From positions 4,840,600 through 4,904,599 of the forward strand of contig NC_066336.1 of NCBI RefSeq assembly GCF_022539315.1: a stretch of 64,000 nt of DNA, given 5' to 3'. Shown here piece by piece: positions 49,865-64,000 of the stretch. The notes below the pieces were generated by a model. It was not told where the DNA came from, did not search any database, and saw only the letters and a program-made list of their open reading frames with translations. Both the position numbers and the translations under genes were made by a program. The DNA comes from Serinus canaria (lineage: Eukaryota; Chordata; Aves; Passeriformes; Fringillidae). Positions within the stretch are counted from its first letter, which is position 1; each line of letters opens with the position of its first letter.

Positions 49865-51604
49865 CTGGAATAAATGGGAACAGAGAGAAAAAAAAATATT
49901 TAGGGAAAAACAAACAAACAAAATTAAGCATGGTTTATGGTAAAAAAAAAAAACAAAACCAAAGGCTGGTGAGCTGGATGTGAAGAGAGCACAAGGGAGG
50001 AAAGGAACGAAGAGTGGGGGAACATCTTGCTCTTGCTGTAAAATCTTGACCAAATCCAGGAATGCCAACTGCCTGGGAACCCTTCCCAGAGTGTAGGGAG
50101 CTGCAGCTCTCCCTTTGGCTCTCAAAAACCTCTTTAGTCACCAAGATGCCAGGGCAGCTGTAACCCACACACTTTCCCACTCCCTGGGGCACAGCAGTCT
50201 TATCCTAAATGCTATCCCAACCTCCCAGCACAGCAATTCCAGGTTACCCTTCCACAGGAAACCCAGAGACAGAGCAAGGGCTGTCTGGAAATCCCAAGGG
50301 ACAACAGGCTGCTGGCAAAACCAACCCTGTTTACTGTCAGAGCCTTTCTCCTCAGTCACGTGCTTTCTAGAGCAACAAGTCCACTGCTTTTGGTTCCCAG
50401 TTTGCTGGAAGGGAAGAGGTTCTGTCCCTGGAAAGGATGTGTGAGGACAGAGAGGGGATTGTCAGGCAAAAGAGAAGTTATAAAGGAAAAGAGCAAGGGA
50501 TTCCTGAGGATTAAACATCTGCTCTGGCCACAGAGCTCACAGCAGCTCAGTGCACAGGATGGAGTGGGCCATCCCCAGAGAGAGAGAGAGGAGAGGATAC
50601 TCAGTAACATTCAATCAGTAAACACACATGGAATGCCAAAGGACAAAGTTTCATCTGGGCCAATCCATATTTACAGCAGGGTCCTCTAGGAAGGGCTGGA
50701 ATCCCTGATGGCCAAAGGTCAGTGCCAGCCCTGCAGTGTCACCACACAGCAGCACAATGCCCTGGAAAGGCTCTGAGCACACACAGTGTCCTCAAACACA
50801 GCCTGACGGAGCTGCTGGATTTGCCCAAGAAACAGGAACATTTCCATGAGCTCACAACAAAGGTCGTTAGCTCAAGGGCACATGGAGGCAGTGCTCAATA
50901 ATGCTGTCTCTTGAGCCTTGAGAAATCATTTGTTTTGCAATAAGGCTTTATTATATTTAGACTCTGGGATCAGGAGAAGCTCAATGCATCTTCCTCTGCT
51001 TGGTCAAAACCAAGGCAAGAGAGAAGAGTTAAAACCCCAAGTCCTTTTCTTATCCTCAGGACAGCCCAATCTGCCACACAGTAACTGTCAGATTCTGACC
51101 ACAGATTTCACATTAAAAAGAAGCATCTCACTAATTTGCTATAAATAAAGGTTAAAACCCCCCACCCTCTTTCTGCCCCACCAAGTGCGATCATCAGAAC
51201 AGGAACCTGCTACCCCACAGGGAATAAAACACATACAGGGAGAACACATCATCACCCAGCCCCAAGCAGCAGCCAGGCTGTCCCTCAGGCTGCTCCCACA
51301 ACAACACACACAGAGCAACCCCAGGTTTCAATCTTGCAGCTTCACATCTCCTGGGAAATCCTTCCCCCACATCCCCAACCTTCTCCAAGGCCCCTGTGGG
51401 GTAGCTGGGAGGAGTTGCAAGTACAGTTCCTTCCAAAGAGGAGCATTTCTAGGATGAAACAAAGGCTTTTTGACCCAAAGGAGTGCAGAGCCCATTTCGA
51501 GCAGCTAGAGCCTGGGCTCGCTGCGGCCTCTAGAGGCCAAAATCCCAACATCTACACACAGACTGACGTTCACATACAGCCACATCGAGACCGTTAACAG
51601 CTCG

Positions 51605-51610
51605 TTTAAT
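51605..51610 (-). terminator. Probable AK2 (long-form protein) polyadenylation signal ATTAAA
   Basis: Minus-strand ATTAAA about 155 nt beyond the AK2 stop at 51766, giving a short 3' UTR for the form ending DLVMFI. Confidence 0.45.
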
Positions 51611-51765
51611 TAAATTAGAGAATTAGCACAGCCCTGCCTTGGGCTGCATCACCTCATCCCTTCCCCTTCTACTCTGCTCAGCTCTTCACCCTCCTTGGCC
51701 CCAAAGAGACAGAGACAGAGAAAGAGAGAGGAAAAAAAAGGAGAACTCCATCCTGGGACGGAGCT

Positions 51766-55904
<4,139 letters not shown>

Positions 55905-56090
55905 GGCCGCCGCCGACTGCGCGCCCGGCCCGCGCCTCGTGGGCGGGGACAACGCCGCTGGGCGGAGCTATGCAAATGAGAATGGTAATATGCAAACCAC
56001 GGTGCACGGTTTACATTGAGTGGGCGGGGTTATGAATGAAGTAGGCGTGGTTATACTGTGATGGGCGGGGCTTTGTGCGCCACGTGGATC
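55905..56090 (-). promoter_or_regulatory. AK2 promoter with paired octamer-like sites and GC boxes
   Basis: Directly upstream of the AK2 ATG there are GC boxes (GGGCGGGG at about 55940, 56021 and 56063), an octamer ATGCAAAT at 55970-55977 and a second ATGCAAAC at 55990-55997, 20 bp apart. There is no clear TATA box. The octamers suit POU-domain factors; their use here is unproven. Confidence 0.5.
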
Positions 56091-56124
56091 GCTCGGTGTC
56101 CCCGCGTTTGCCCCGAGCTGTCCC

Positions 56125-56601
56125 CAAGTCGAGTGCTGCGTCCAGCTCTGGGTCACTCAGCTCAAGGAGGACCTTGGGCTGCTGGAATGTGTCCAGGGGA
56201 GGGCAACGGGGCTGGAGTACAAGTCTGATGAGGAGCGGCTGAGGGAGCTGAGCCAGGAGAAAAGGAGGTTCAGGGGTGACCTTATCTCTCTGAGTCTACC
56301 TGAAAGGAGTTTGGAGACAGGTGGGGGTAGGGCTTGCCTCCCAGGCAGCTGGTGACAAGGCAAGAGGTCACAGTCTTCAGCTACACAAGGGGACAAGGTT
56401 GGCCATTAGGAAGAATTTCTTCACAGGAAGGTTAGACGGGCTTCCCTGGGAAATGGTGGAGTCACCACCCTTGGAAGCATTTAAGGAAAGACTGGACATG
56501 GCACTTGGTGCTGTGGGCCAGTTAACACGGTGGTGTCTGGTCAGAATTATACTTTGTGATCTCAGAGATCTTTTCCAACCTAATTGATCCTGTGATTCTG
56601 A
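56125..56601 (+). mobile_element. CR1 LINE, about 475-bp 3' fragment between AK2 and AZIN2
   Basis: Begins GTGCTGCGTCCAGCTCTGGG and continues through the usual CR1 3' landmarks: GAGGGCAACGGGGCTGGAG, GGCTGAGGGAGCTGAG, AGGAAGAATTTCTTCAC, and a tail ending CTTTTCCAACCTAATTG and CCTGTGATTCTG. It lacks the 5' part and has a small internal rearrangement near 56310-56390. No intact reverse transcriptase. Confidence 0.93.
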
Positions 56602-57179
56602 ACTGGGCTTGTCCTGGTGTTGTGTGGTTTGGGCTCAGTGCCCTGCTCTGCGTGGGCTGTGCATCACAACACTGCCCAGCACATCCAGGAGGGGCTGGCA
56701 CTGCAGGGCTCTGCATCTCTGTTCTCCCAACCTCTCTGCATGGTCCCCACATCCCACACAGCGCAGTCCAGCACTGGGGATGGGCCAGAGCACAGGGAAA
56801 ACCAGCCAGGATCTCACAGCAGACAAGCGCTTCCTCTGCCCTGGTTGCCAGCAGAGTCTGTGGCAAAGCCAAGACCACAGTGTTGAATACAGAAACCCAG
56901 GATAAGTTGGTCCTTCGCACTCCCCCCTCAGTGGGGACAGCCACCCCTCCACAGACAGAACATTGGCTCCTCAGCAGCACCAGTGAGAGACCTGCACATT
57001 GAAGAAGAGTTAAAGAGTCCCTGCTGAGCCCATCCTGTTTGTGGGACTGAGCAGCGGCACCGTGTCCAAGATCCAGATCCCACAAATCACACAGAGCATC
57101 TGCACTGATGGCAGAGCTGGATCTGCCCCTGGGGCACCCACCAGAACCAGCAGCAGCTCTGCAAGGGCAGGATCAGCCC

Positions 57180-57690
57180 CTGACATCTTCCCAACTCCCT
57201 CCCCCTCTGCGGAGTCCCGGCCAAACACCGCTCAGCCTTTCATCTGCAGGAAGCCTGCTTTCCCTGGCAGCAGCATTTCCCAGGTATTCCGGGCTCTTAT
57301 CCCCCCGAGGGTCCCCGCGGCGCTCAGGATGCGCAGCCGCGGGCTGCCAGGCTGGGGATGAGCTGCGGGGACGCGGTGAGAGCCCGGGGTGACTGCAGGG
57401 GGCAGCCCCAGCCTCGGGAGAGGGTGGGCGAGGAGCGAGAGAGTTCTCCAAAAGGGATGAAGGATGCTTGGAGGCGGCTCAGCCAATGGGGTGGCTGGAT
57501 TTGGTTGTCATGGCTACAGTTGGGAGGCAGAACAGGGAGGCAGTGCTGGGAGAGAAGGGGTGCAGAGCCCCCCCATCCTCTGCAGGGGCTCGGGACAGGC
57601 AGGGAGCTGGGGCAGGACACACAGCCAGCCCTGGGGCTGGTTCATTCTCTTGGGATACCCATGGCAGGATCTGTTTAAATGCTTTCCGAG
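57180..57690 (+). promoter_or_regulatory. Probable AZIN2 promoter and first noncoding exon(s)
   Basis: CpG-enriched sequence at about 57200-57430. Good donors follow at 57373/57374 (GACGCG/GTGAGA) and 57690/57691 (CCGAG/GTAAGG). AZIN2 coding starts inside an exon with its own acceptor at 59028, so noncoding first exons must exist upstream. Which donor is used cannot be told from sequence. Confidence 0.45.
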
Positions 57691-57851
57691 GTAAGGGGGC
57701 TTTTGGGGGGCTGTGGGGGAGTTGCTTTGCCTGGCACAGTGAGAAGGGAGCTGTAGGGTGCCTGTGGTTGCTAATTTAGGGGTGGGGGTGAAGGGCATTG
57801 TGCTGTCAGTGCCCCTCTCCCTCTCTAAGCCCCTGCAATGCTTCTCCCCAG

Positions 57852-57965
57852 AGAGCCCGGACCCCCAGGCACAGCTACACCTCAGGCTGCTGCAGGAGCT
57901 CGGTGTTCCTTGGGGAACCCCCTTGACAGCACACCAGGACACCTGGGAGGGACAACTGGACCGTG
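57852..57965 (+). other. AZIN2: Candidate AZIN2 5' UTR exon
   Basis: A 114-bp stretch bounded by a strong acceptor (CTTCTCCCCAG) and a strong donor (CCGTG/GTAAGG) on the gene's strand, between the CpG-rich promoter and the first coding exon. Inferred from splice signals only. Confidence 0.4.
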
Positions 57966-59028
57966 GTAAGGAGGGGATGTCCAAGGCTGGGGAACAAGTT
58001 CTGACAGAAATGTCCCATTTCATCCCTTCTGTGGGCTGGTCCTGTTTGGTGATGGGGACTGAAGGGTAAAGCTGAAGGAGTTGCTCTCCTTTCCTGCTTA
58101 TGAAGCTCTAAGAGCTTCAAAACATGTTTTTTCATCCCATTCCTGTCTCTGGAATTGGCTGGTGGTGCTTGCTCAATGCATTACAACATCCTGCTGCTCT
58201 GGGGTCAGCGTGGTCTTTCTCCCAGTGCCCCCTGGAATGCTGTCAGGAGGTCTCTGTGGGGAGGAGGGGCTGTGCAGCTCTGAGAAACGAAACCTCACTT
58301 CAAATCAGAGTGACCATGCTCCTGGAAGAGCCCTGGAGCTAGACCTGGATTATTGGAGTGGAAATGTTCCCTGCTAGCTCATCAGCTCCTGGGTTATAGC
58401 CAGGCTGGATCCAGGGCAGGAGATTGTTAAAGCTCAGGGTGTGAGCTCAAAGCTAAAGCTCTGCTAGGATGAGCCAGAGAACTCCATCCTGCTCAATTGT
58501 CCCCTTGTTCCACTGCCTGTGTCACGGGACAGCCATGGAACTGCATCCACAGCAGGGCTCCAGGCTGTCCTGAGGCTGGATGTGCCAGGGAGTGCCCTGT
58601 GCTGTGCCTCCCTTGTCCTGGGGCTTTCCCCTGGGAAGGTGGGTCCAGGAGCCTTCAGCTGTGTGGGATCCATCTGGGATGTTCACCCCACTGAACACTC
58701 AGCAGATCCAGCTGCATTCCAGGGCACGAAGGGGCCTGTCCTGCCCTAGAGAGGCATCTCAGCTCTTTGTGGTGCACTTGGCTTCGTGCTGGTGCCTGCT
58801 GATGGAGACAAGGCTGCTGTGTGCCAAAACAAAGCTCTGAACTGCAGAGAAATGTGTCTCCTCCCCCAGGGAAGATGCTGTAACCCACAGCAGGGCCCTG
58901 CTGAGCTGCTGGTTTGGAGCAGAGCAGCACAGAGCTCTGCCCTGGGGCTGTGGGATGGGTGGTCCGTGCTGATGGAGCTTCTGGACCCTTCCTCTAAATA
59001 CTCCTTTCCTTTTTACAGGGTGTCTCAT
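57966..59028 (+). other. AZIN2 5' intron, no feature recognised
   Basis: About 1 kb between the candidate noncoding exon and the acceptor TTTTTACAG that ends at 59028. No repeat or coding exon was recognised. Confidence 0.4.
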
Positions 59029-59094
59029 CCTTAGAATCCATCCCCTACTCCAGGAGGCTTTAAAGGAACATCCCCACTGCCAGAACACCACACC

Positions 59095-62000
59095 ATGAAC
59101 GGGTACTTGAACGAATCCAATTTCCTGATGGTGGAGGAGGGCTTCACCACCAGAGACCTCCTGGAGAACCTCCTGGGGGAGCTGTGCCAAGAGGTGAGGG
59201 CTGAGGCTCTGCTGCTGCCTTTACAAAAGGCACTCCTGGAGCTGCTGCTCACTCCAGCTGTCTCCTAGAGCCACCAGCAGGCCTTCTTCGTGGCAGACCT
59301 CGGGGACATTGTGAAGAAGCACCTGTGTTTCCTGAAGGCCCTGCCCAGGGTGAAGCCCTATTTCCCAGTGAAATGCAACGGCAGCGAGGGGGTGATCCGG
59401 CTGCTGGCAGAGCTGGGGGCAGGGTTTGCCTGTGCCAACAAGGTAGGGCTGTGGGAGGACAGCTCCAGGGGAAATGTTTGTGGGGGAGTGGCAGAGCTCA
59501 CCCTCCTCTTCTAAGGCTCTGCTCTAGGTGACATTTTCAGGGGCAGGAGTGTCCCTCTGCTGTCACAGCCCATCTGTGGTGTCCCCGTTCCTGTCCCTGG
59601 AGCTGCTGTCCTGGCTGGTGGCACAGCACATCCCTGGGGTGTCACTGCCACAGCTGTCCAACACTTGGTGTCCTCAGGGCTGAGCCTAAAGCTCTTTACT
59701 CCCTCCTGCTTGTCATTTTTAACAGCCAGACTTCCAGGAAGGAGGCAAAATTAAATCACTTTTATGTAATTAAATAGGATGAGAAAGGACAAGAGGAGAA
59801 AGGGCAAGAGGGGTCACAGCTCAGACCAGGAGTCAGCCCCAGGCCTGCTAACCCCACTTGTCTCCTCTCCCATTCTCCTGGTGTTTTTAAACCTGTCCAT
59901 GCCAGGACAAAGTCCACTGTGATCCCTTTGAGCTCTGGTAGATTTCTTTGGAAAAGCCCAGGCTGGGACACTCCTCAGCACTGCAAGCTGGCCAAGCCCC
60001 AGAGCTGGTGGCTGGTCCCCACCCAGCTCTTGGGGACCTGCTGCATGTGTCCCCTTCTCCCTGCAGGCAGAGATCACCCAGGTCCAAGGCATTGGGGTGC
60101 CACCAGACAGGATCTTCTACAGCAGCCCCTGCAAACAGGTCGCCCACCTCAGGTATGCAGCCACCCACGGGGTCAGGCTGATGGCCTTTGACAACGAGGT
60201 GGAGCTGAACAAGGTGGCCAGGAGCCACCCCCGTGCCAGGTGGGTGTCTGGCAGTGCCACTGGGGTGGGTGCTGGAGGAAAGGATGGGCAGGGGGCTGTG
60301 GGGGGTTGTACAAGGTGGGTGTCAATCTCTTCCCCCAAACGATAGGACAAGAGGGATGGCCTCAAGCTGTGCCAGGAGAAGTTTAGATTGGATATGGGGA
60401 AAAATTGGTCACTGAAGGGGTGACCAGGCAGTGGAACAGGCTGCTCAGGGAAGGGGTGGAATCACCACTTCTGGAAATGTTCATTAAACTTGTGGTGCTC
60501 AGAGATGTGGTTTAGTGCTGGATTTAATATTTGGACCCAGTGATCTTGGAGGGCTTTTCCAGCCCTCAAAGGCTTTTCCTTTCATGATCCTGTTATTCTG
60601 AGACCCCTCAAGCCAGCGTGGCTTTGCTGTGCAGGATGTTGTTGGGAATCACTGCTGACTCCATCCCTGCTGCCCACCCGAGCATGAGCTTTGGGACCAC
60701 GCTGAAATCCTGCCAGGACCTGCTGCAGGCAGCGAAGGACCAGGCTGTGGAGGTGGCTGGCATCAGGTACAGCCCTGGGCTTCCTTCCCTAGGGGTGCTC
60801 AGCCCCTCTGGATGGGGATCTGGGGGGCTCTCCCCCTCTGGAACAGCAGTGCTCCAGCTGCTCTGCTTGGGGGTGAGGTGAAGGCAGGGATTTGACCTTG
60901 GTGGGGCCAATTTGGGGCAGGTTTGAGCCTAGGAAAGGCTCTGTGGGTCTGGCTTGGGTCAGTGCTCCAGCTGCTCTGCTTGGGGGTGAGGTGAAGGCAG
61001 GGATTTGACCTTGGTGGGGCCAATTTGGGGCAGGTTTGATCTTAGGAAAGGCTCTGTGGGGCTCTGTGTGTCTGGCTTGGCACAGTGTGTGGGAAGCTGT
61101 GTGAGTGACAACCCCAGTGCCGTGTCCCCTCTGCTCTGGGGGTGATCAAACCCTGCTGAGATGGGGTCTGTGCCCTCAGCTTCCACCTCGGGAGCCGTGG
61201 GCTGGAGCCCCAGGCCTGGGCCCAGGCTGTGGCCACAGCACAGCTGGTGTTTGACATGGGCACGGAGCTGGGACACCACATGAACCTCCTGGACATTGGT
61301 GGGGGCTTCCCTGCCACTGAGGACACCAGAGCTCCACTGGAAGAGGTACAAACCTCCAACACCCACCCTCAGCAGGCAGAGAATGAGCTTGGAAGCTCTC
61401 CCTAGGTCTGGCTCTTTGCAGAATTCCCAGCTAACCAAGAGGAAGGTTCTTTTTCTTCCCTCACAGATCGCTGCTGGGATAAACTCTGCCTTGGATTTGT
61501 ACTTCCCTGAGGGCAGTGGGGTGGACATTATTGCCAGGCCTGGGCGTTACTATGTCACCTCTGCCTTCACCTTGGCTGTCTGCATCACTGCCTTGGAGGA
61601 GATCCCTGTGGAGCAGCCTGGCTCTGATGGTAGGTTTGACAGCAGGGGGTGTCCCCTGTGTCCCTGAGCCCCCTCCCTGATGGGTCCCCTGTGTCCTTGA
61701 GCCCTCTCCCTGCTCCCCAGTGTGTCCCCTCTGTCCCTGAGCCCCCTTGAGCCCTCTCCCCACACCCTGATGTGTCCCCTCTGTCTCTGAGCCCTCTCCC
61801 TGCTCCCTGATGTGTCCCCCGTGTCCCTGAGCCCCTCTGAGCCCTCTCCCCACTCCTTTCCAGAGGAAGAGGGTGGCAGCAAGAAGAGCCTGGTCTATCA
61901 CCTCAGTGATGGCATCTACGGTGCCTTCAGCTGCCTCCTGTTCGACAGCCCCTGCCCCAGGCCTCGGCTGCACAAGGTGAGGGGCTCACCTGGCCTGGGG

Positions 62001-63275
62001 ACAGCTCAGGATGTCCCTCACATTGGGTCAGCCACCCCCCTCACACAGGGGAGGCTGCACCCAGTCTATGGAGCTGAATTTGGGGCTCAGTGTGCCCCTG
62101 GGACATGGTGAGGGGCTCACCTGGATTGGGGACAGTCAGGATGTCCCTCACATTGGGTCAGCCACCCCCCTGGCACAGGAGAAGCTGCAGCCAGTCTGTG
62201 GGGCTGAATTTGGGGCTCAGTGTGCCCCTGGGACATGGTGAGGGGCTCACCTGGATTGGGGACAGTCAGGATGTCCCTCACATTGGGTCAGCCACCTCCC
62301 TGGCACATGAGAAGCTGCACCCAGGCTGTGGGGCTGAATTTGGGGGTCAATGTGCCATGGGGACATGGTGAGGGGCTCACCTGGCCTGGGGACACCTCCC
62401 TGGTACATGAGAAGCTGCACCCAGGCCGTGGGGCTGAATTTGGGGGTCAATGTGCCATGGGGACATGCTCATCCCACAGAGACCCTTGGGGACAGCTCAA
62501 GATGTCCCTCACATTGGATCAACCACCTCCCTGCCACAGGGGAGGCTGCAGCCAGTCTGTGGGGCTGAATTTGGGGCTCAGTGTGCCCCTGGGCCATGGC
62601 CAGCCCGTGTTTCTCCTGCAGAGGCCGTGCCCAGAGCAGCCCTGGCACAGCAGCAGCCTGCGGGGCCCGCCGGGGCACGGCGAGGATCGCATCGCCGACG
62701 GGCTGGAGCTGCCCCAGCTGCACGTGGGGGACTGGCTGCTCTTTGGGGACATGGGGGCCTACACCATGCCAGCATCAGCCCTGCTCACAGCTGGTGACCA
62801 GGCACGGGTCACCTACGCCATGTCCCGCATGGCCTGGTAAGAGATGGGCAGGGTGGGAGGGCAGGGCTGGGTCCTGTGCCAGGTGCTGGCTTCTCTTCCA
62901 CCTGGGGAAGGGACAGGGGGAAAGCTGAGTCCCAGAACATGGAAATTCAGGGTGAAATCATGGCCTCAGAGGCAAAAATCCTATTTTTTAAATATTATCA
63001 AATGTGTGGCAAATTATTACTAGAGAAAAGAGAGCCAGCTCAGCTCTGGGTGTCATTCTGGGGGACAGGAGAGCTCTGGTGTGTCCCCATCCCATTCTCA
63101 AGGGGCTGCTCCTTCCCCTGGCTCCCCTTGCAGGAAAGCCATCCAGCTCTTCCAGGGAAAGCCACCTCAGACAGAAGATGAGCGTGAGAGCCTCTGCACT
63201 CCCCTGTCCTGTGGCTGGGAGATGGCAGAGACACTTTGTGTCACCCCTGTCTTCGCTCCAGCTGGCATCATCTGA
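59095..63275 (+). CDS. AZIN2: Antizyme inhibitor 2 (ornithine decarboxylase-like)
   Basis: AZIN2 resembles ornithine decarboxylase (ODC) but binds antizymes instead of making putrescine, so it raises polyamine synthesis and uptake. Nine coding exons: 59095-59193, 59269-59442, 60067-60239, 60635-60766, 61180-61345, 61467-61629, 61864-61976, 62622-62836 and 63134-63275, summing to 1377 nt and 458 residues (human 460). It starts [10 protein letters not shown], close to the mammalian start, with an acceptor 66 nt upstream. Retained ODC motifs: VKCN with the PLP lysine K68, FHLGS (194-198), phosphate-binding GGGFP (233-237), FDS with D330 and MGAYT with Y387. Changed: the Glu that contacts the PLP ring is Arg272 (ARPGRYY), and the catalytic Cys-Asp pair of ODC is Gly358-His359. 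It ends FAPAGII. ODC1 and AZIN1 are alternatives, excluded by these changes, the N- and C-termini, and synteny. Confidence 0.96.
60341..60602 (+). mobile_element. CR1 LINE 3' fragment in AZIN2 intron 3
   Basis: Contains AGGACAAGAGGGATGGCCTC, AGTGGAACAGGCTGCTCAGG and a tail with TTCCAGCCCTCAAAGG and TTATTCTGAG, a diverged CR1 3' end in the same sense as AZIN2. It ends only about 30 bp before the acceptor of coding exon 4. Confidence 0.85.
60847..61075 (+). repeat. Direct duplication of ~113 bp in AZIN2 intron 4
   Basis: Two nearly identical copies start at 60847 and 60960, both beginning CAGTGCTCCAGCTGCTCTG and including TTGACCTTGGTGGGGCC. The second copy carries a small internal insertion near its end (GGGGCTCTGTGTG). 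Confidence 0.9.
61645..61860 (+). repeat. GTGTCCCCTGTGTCCCTGAGCC-type minisatellite in AZIN2 intron 6
   Basis: Irregular units of about 40-60 bp built from TGTGTCCC, CTGAGCCC and CTCCCTGCTCC. They fill nearly the whole intron and provide much of the pyrimidine-rich context before the acceptor at 61863. Confidence 0.8.
61977..62598 (+). repeat. ~130-bp tandem repeat carrying splice-site copies, AZIN2 intron 7
   Basis: Five units start at 61977, 62108, 62238, 62368 and 62468; the fourth has an internal deletion (100 bp) and the fifth has lost the donor-like start. The array begins exactly at the authentic donor of coding exon 7, so units 1-4 each start GTGAGGGGCTCACCTGG. Units 1, 2 and 5 also hold an acceptor-like pyrimidine tract ending CACAG. 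Confidence 0.92.
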
Positions 63276-63299
63276 GCAGCTCTGGGGAAGGAGCCACGG

Positions 63300-63560
63300 T
63301 GGGAAAGGTCCTGTGGTGGTACTGGCAGGGGAAATGTCCCATCATGGTGTTGGGGTGGGAAATGTCCCATCATGGTGTTGGGGTGGGAAAAATCCCATGG
63401 CAGCACCAGGGGAAATGTCCCATCATGGTATTGGGGTGGGAAATGTCCCATCATGGTATTGGGGTGGGAAATGTCCCTTGGCAGCACCTGGGGAAATGTC
63501 CCATCATGGTGTTGGGGTGGGAAATGTCCCATGGCAGCACCAGGGGATTTGTCCCACAGT
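63300..63560 (+). repeat. 28-bp minisatellite in the AZIN2 3' UTR
   Basis: About eight units of GGGTGGGAAATGTCCCATCATGG and variants such as ATCCCATGGCAGCACC, just downstream of the stop codon. If the polyA site at 63760 is used, the array is part of the mature mRNA. Confidence 0.88.
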
Positions 63561-63759
63561 GGTGCTGGAGGGATAAAAATTCTCCAGTGGGAAAAGTGGG
63601 ATTTTTACATCCTAAAAATGGGAAAAGTCCCTGGCAGTACCAGAAGGGAGAGGTCCTGTGGTGGTACCAGAGGATGAAAGGATCCCATGGCAGTGCCAGG
63701 GAGGGGGAAGATGCCATCCTGCCTCTGGCATCAGCCCACTCTGCTCTCATGGACTTGGA

Positions 63760-63765
63760 ATTAAA
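63760..63765 (+). terminator. Probable AZIN2 polyadenylation signal ATTAAA
   Basis: ATTAAA about 485 nt after the AZIN2 stop, the first recognisable signal downstream of it. Confidence 0.45.
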
Positions 63766-63780
63766 TCCTGTCCCATAAAT

Positions 63781-64000
63781 CCTGCTCCTCCAGCTCCTGT
63801 GGTGTCCCAGTGCCTTCCAAAGGGGTTTGGCAGGTTTGGGCTCTGTTTTTAGGAGTGATGGTGGTCACTGGTAGCCCAGCATGGCCTGAGGGGTTGGGTG
63901 AGGAAGGTCCTGGCTTGTCCTCCCCACCCTGTGCCAGGAACTGGGAGAGCTGGGGGGCACTGGGAGCATTGGGGGGCACTGGGAGAGGTGGGGGGCACTG
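63781..64000. other. Flank beyond AZIN2; short GGGGGGCACTGGGAG repeat at the window edge
   Basis: No gene recognised. From about 63950 a short unit, GGGGGGCACTGGGAG, is repeated three times and runs off the window. Confidence 0.5.

Overview
The window is nuclear DNA of a bird, probably a songbird. It carries short avian CR1 LINE 3' tails, two LTR-like inserts of the kind common in songbird genomes, spliced vertebrate genes in GC-rich DNA and many minisatellites, which suggests a microchromosome-like location. Species cannot be read from the sequence. Gene order and strands match human chromosome 1p35: FNDC5 (-), HPCA (+), TMEM54 (-), RNF19B (-), AK2 (-), AZIN2 (+).

Layout. 1-7498 is FNDC5 intron 1; only its signal-peptide exon (7499-7577) lies in the window, inside a CpG island with a close match to the REST/RE1 motif. 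8.1-14.9 kb is an intergenic stretch packed with minisatellites. HPCA, a neuronal calcium sensor, has three coding exons at 16362-17747 behind an AT-rich octamer-bearing element. TMEM54 (six coding exons, 18432-20289) converges on HPCA, and their 3' ends appear to overlap. RNF19B (nine coding exons, 21518-33439) encodes a full RBR ubiquitin ligase; its introns hold CR1 and LTR fragments. 33.7-49 kb has no recognised gene, but holds an orphan CpG island with a strong minus-strand splice donor. AK2 (six coding exons, 51766-55904) has a conserved internal donor and a candidate alternative terminal exon at 49.86 kb. AZIN2 (nine coding exons, 59095-63275) is complete and lacks several catalytic residues of ornithine decarboxylase.

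Every exon boundary given was checked by hand for GT/AG sites and for reading-frame phase; all five complete genes sum to whole codons with lengths close to the mammalian proteins. The genes do not form a pathway; they are a conserved syntenic block of neuronal calcium sensing (HPCA), secreted myokine (FNDC5), membrane protein (TMEM54), ubiquitin ligase (RNF19B), mitochondrial adenylate metabolism (AK2) and polyamine control (AZIN2). I found no convincing wholly new system. The items most worth a second look are the RE1 match, the splice-site-bearing repeats, the alternative AK2 end, the orphan promoter and the altered AZIN2 active site.
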